The notes under the pieces were generated by a model. It searched no databases. It was not told the origin of the DNA and saw only the letters and a program-made list of their open reading frames with translations. Source: NVTR01 sp965237505 (lineage in GTDB: Bacteria > Pseudomonadota > Alphaproteobacteria > Rhodobacterales > Rhodobacteraceae). From it: a DNA stretch of 64,000 bases. Shown here piece by piece: positions 61,883-64,000 of the stretch; position 1 is the first letter of the stretch, and each line of letters opens with the position of its first letter. Location of the stretch: positions 1,612,001 to 1,676,000 of the forward strand of contig CBDEFR010000009.1 of NCBI GenBank assembly GCA_965237505.1, given 5' to 3'. Both the position numbers and the translations under genes were made by a program.

Positions 61883-62454
61883 ACCTGCAGGGGACCAACA
61901 GGACGCTGGCCCAAACCGTCGGCGTTGTCGTGGTGATGGGCGCGCTGGCCTGGGCTTCGGTTCCGTTTTACAACTGGTTTTGCAAGGTGACCGGCTTTGG
62001 CGGCGTGCCCTCGGTAGCGCAGGCAGGATCAGACGAAATTCTGCAAAAGACCATCACGGTGCGCTTTGATGCGTCGCTTGCGCGTAACATGTCGTGGGAA
62101 TTCAAACCCGTGAACCGCGAGATGGAACTTCGCATTGGTGAAACCGGATTGGCGTTTTATGAAGCCTATAATCCGACCGACCATGTCATTGCCGGATCCG
62201 CAAGTTTTAACGTCGTGCCATACGAGGCAGGCGGGCACTTTACCAAGATCGACTGCTTTTGCTTTGAACAACAGGTGCTGCAACCCGGCGAGCGGGTCTT
62301 GATGGCGGTCACATTCTTTGTGGACCCCGAGATTACGCGGGATCGCGATGCAAAGTTTGTAAAGCACATCACGCTGTCATACACATTTCACCAAACTGAA
62401 TTGTCCGAAGACTATGCCGAACTGGCGGCGCATGCTTCGCATGGGTCCAACTAA
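61879..62454 (+). CDS. ctaG: Cytochrome c oxidase assembly protein CtaG/Cox11
   Basis: 191 residues from GTG 61879. One N-terminal helix anchors a periplasmic domain with VPFYNWFCKVTGFGG and the copper-binding KIDCFCFEQQVL (CFCF). It delivers copper to the CuB site of subunit I. GTG start and GTGA overlap with the small ORF argue for coupling. Confidence 0.96.
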   Translation: MNLQGTNRTLAQTVGVVVVMGALAWASVPFYNWFCKVTGFGGVPSVAQAGSDEILQKTITVRFDASLARNMSWEFKPVNREMELRIGETGLAFYEAYNPTDHVIAGSASFNVVPYEAGGHFTKIDCFCFEQQVLQPGERVLMAVTFFVDPEITRDRDAKFVKHITLSYTFHQTELSEDYAELAAHASHGSN

Positions 62455-62475
62455 GTACCAGATGAGGGTTCGCTC

Positions 62476-63276
62476 ATGGCGCACGAGAAAAACCACGACT
62501 ACCACATCCTGAACCCTTCGATCTGGCCGTTTATAGGTGCGGTGTCGGGCTTCACTATGCTGTTTGGTGCGGTTTTATGGTTTCAGGACATCACACCATT
62601 TGTGGCGCTCGTCGGGCTGGCCGGAGTGTGTTACGTCATGTATGCGTGGTGGTCCGACGTCGTCGTCGAAGCGCACGGCGGCGATCACACGCCGATTGTT
62701 GCCATCGGTCTGCGCTATGGCGTTGTATTGTTCATCATATCCGAGGTGATGTTCTTTTCGGCCTGGTTCTGGACCTTCTTCAAGCACGCACTGTATCCGA
62801 TGACCGAAGGCTCGCCCGCCATTGACGGCGTCTGGCCGCCGGTCGGTATCGAGACCTTCGATCCCTGGCATCTGCCGCTGATCAATACGCTGATCCTGTT
62901 GTGTTCGGGCATGGCCGCCACCTGGGCGCACCACGCCATTGCCCATGAAAATTACCGCAAGGACCTGGTGAACGGGCTGATCCTTGCGATCGTTCTTGGC
63001 GCGGCTTTTACATTCACACAGGCCTACGAATACGGGCAGGCGTCGTTTAGTTTTTCCGGCAATATCTATGGTGCCACATTTTTCATGGCGACCGGGTTTC
63101 ACGGGTTTCATGTGCTTATCGGGACGGTGTTTTTGACGGTCTGTCTGGTGCGCGCGCTGAATGGTCATTTCACCCGTGAAAAACACGTCGGGTTTGAGGC
63201 TGCCGCGTGGTATTGGCATTTTGTCGATGTGGTCTGGCTGTTTCTGTTTTCCGCGGTCTACATTTGGGGCGGCTGA
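62476..63276 (+). CDS. coxC: Cytochrome c oxidase subunit III
   Basis: 266 residues with seven membrane helices. Conserved parts: HDYHILNPSIWPF, FIISEVMFFSAWFWTFF, GFHGFHVLIGT and WYWHFVDVVWLFLF. Standard structural subunit of aa3 oxidase. It lies 21 bp after ctaG. Confidence 0.97.
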   Translation: MAHEKNHDYHILNPSIWPFIGAVSGFTMLFGAVLWFQDITPFVALVGLAGVCYVMYAWWSDVVVEAHGGDHTPIVAIGLRYGVVLFIISEVMFFSAWFWTFFKHALYPMTEGSPAIDGVWPPVGIETFDPWHLPLINTLILLCSGMAATWAHHAIAHENYRKDLVNGLILAIVLGAAFTFTQAYEYGQASFSFSGNIYGATFFMATGFHGFHVLIGTVFLTVCLVRALNGHFTREKHVGFEAAAWYWHFVDVVWLFLFSAVYIWGG

Positions 63277-63426
63277 CCGGGCATACTGCCGGGACGTATG
63301 ATTGGTCGGGGTTCGATTTGTCGCATAAAAATCAATGACCTGGTACCTTCGGCGAGAATATTTTGGCAAGAAAGATATCAGGTGCGGGGCTGCGTTCCGG
63401 CGCTTTTTGGATATTTGGGGTCGCTG

Positions 63427-64000
63427 ATGAGCCGACGTTTGATCATGCCGCTTTTCTTTGGTCTGCTGGGGGCGGTTGTTTTGGTGTGGCTCGGTACCTG
63501 GCAGTTGCAGCGGCTGGACCGAAAACTGGCGGTGCTGGGCGAGATCGAAGCGCGGATCCTTGAGGCCCCGGTTGAACTGCCATTAGATTCGTCGCGTGTG
63601 CGTGACCGGTATTTGCCGGTCACTGTCGCCGGTACATTTGACGGCCGAGAAGTTCATGTGCTGGCTAGCAGCAAGCAGTTTGGTGCCGGATATCGCGTGA
63701 TCGCAGCGTTGGTGGTGGGCGAGCGGCGTGTCCTGGTGGATCGCGGTTTCATTGCACCGGATGCCAAGGATGCGTCCAGACCAACCAAAGACGTTGTCCT
63801 CACCGGCAATCTGCAATGGCCCGATGAGATCGACGGCTACACTCCGCAACCTGATCTTGCCGCCAACATCTGGTTTGCCCGCGATGTTGCGGCGCTGGCG
63901 CAAGCCCTGGACACCGAGCCGGTGTTGATTGTAGCTCGCTCTGACACTGGCGACGATATCAGGCCATTCCCGGTCAGCACCGCCGCGATCCCAAATGACC
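63427..64000 (+). CDS. SURF1 family assembly protein (3' end outside window)
   Basis: 191 codons from ATG 63427 to the window edge: MSRRLIMPLFFGLLGAVVLV, LGTWQLQRLDRKLAVL, and RYLPVTVAGTFDGREVHVLA, the SURF1 pattern. One N-terminal membrane helix. It aids heme A insertion into subunit I. The 150 bp between coxC and this gene hold no recognisable gene; related operons often have a DUF983 gene here. Confidence 0.92.
   Translation, partial: MSRRLIMPLFFGLLGAVVLVWLGTWQLQRLDRKLAVLGEIEARILEAPVELPLDSSRVRDRYLPVTVAGTFDGREVHVLASSKQFGAGYRVIAALVVGERRVLVDRGFIAPDAKDASRPTKDVVLTGNLQWPDEIDGYTPQPDLAANIWFARDVAALAQALDTEPVLIVARSDTGDDIRPFPVSTAAIPND

Noticed and set aside
63277..63426. DUF983 gene between coxC and SURF1
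   Set aside because: Expected from related operons, but the 150 bp present are too short and encode nothing similar.
1..64000. CRISPR arrays, rRNA and tRNA genes
   Set aside because: No regularly spaced short repeats and no tRNA or rRNA sequence was seen on either strand; the repeats found are IS copies, MITEs and operators. A covariance search was not possible here.

Overview
The window looks like the chromosome of a marine Rhodobacteraceae (Roseobacter-group alphaproteobacterium). The right end carries the alphaproteobacterial cytochrome aa3 operon order coxB-ctaB-small ORF-ctaG-coxC-SURF1, next to tldD, dprA and topA. A DUF1489 gene and a BMP-type nucleobase transporter operon point the same way. 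Genus cannot be read from the sequence. The IS load is extreme and recalls Octadecabacter-like genomes, but that is only an impression.

Layout. (1) 1-2563: an IS1595-family element whose transposase is followed within 3 bp by a DNA methyltransferase and a frameshifted BglII-like restriction endonuclease; it sits in an IS630 transposase gene and runs off the left edge. (2) 3162-6335 and 39376-41385: two inverted copies of another IS1595-family element, each with a convergent 305-codon passenger gene of unknown function. The two halves of an IS630 gene abut their outer ends with the same 8-bp flank (AAAATGTG), so the 38.2 kb between may have moved as a composite transposon. (3) Inside that span: a nested IS6/IS21 pair, a hipBA-like module, IS21 and IS3 pieces, an ABC nucleobase transporter plus cytosine deaminase operon (14269-20122), inverted IS5 copies, an IS1380 fragment, mqsRA with palindromic operators, a 272-bp IS1595-derived MITE, a HEPN-domain gene, a serine-recombinase element inserted in the P-loop codons of an istB gene, IS3, two ISAs1 copies, more IS630 copies, an acyltransferase and DUF1489. 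(4) 41386-46316: IS630 and IS21 copies inserted into one another, then an IS5-like pseudogene. (5) 46317-52654: a broken ubiA-type prenyltransferase gene hit by an IS1595 (itself hit by IS256) and by a second MITE, followed by a DprE2-like, DprE1-like and flippase-like operon. (6) 52777-64000: ordinary chromosome with CoA-transferase subunits, topA, dprA, tldD and the cox operon.

Functionally, three themes dominate. Mobile DNA accounts for roughly half of the bases, with most ends and target duplications still readable. Selfish or defence modules (R-M, HipBA, MqsRA, HEPN) cluster with it. The intact housekeeping parts are nucleobase uptake and deamination, ketone-body or short-chain acid activation, DNA topology and uptake, and terminal oxidase assembly. 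Several single-base deletions break otherwise good genes; these may be decay or sequencing error.
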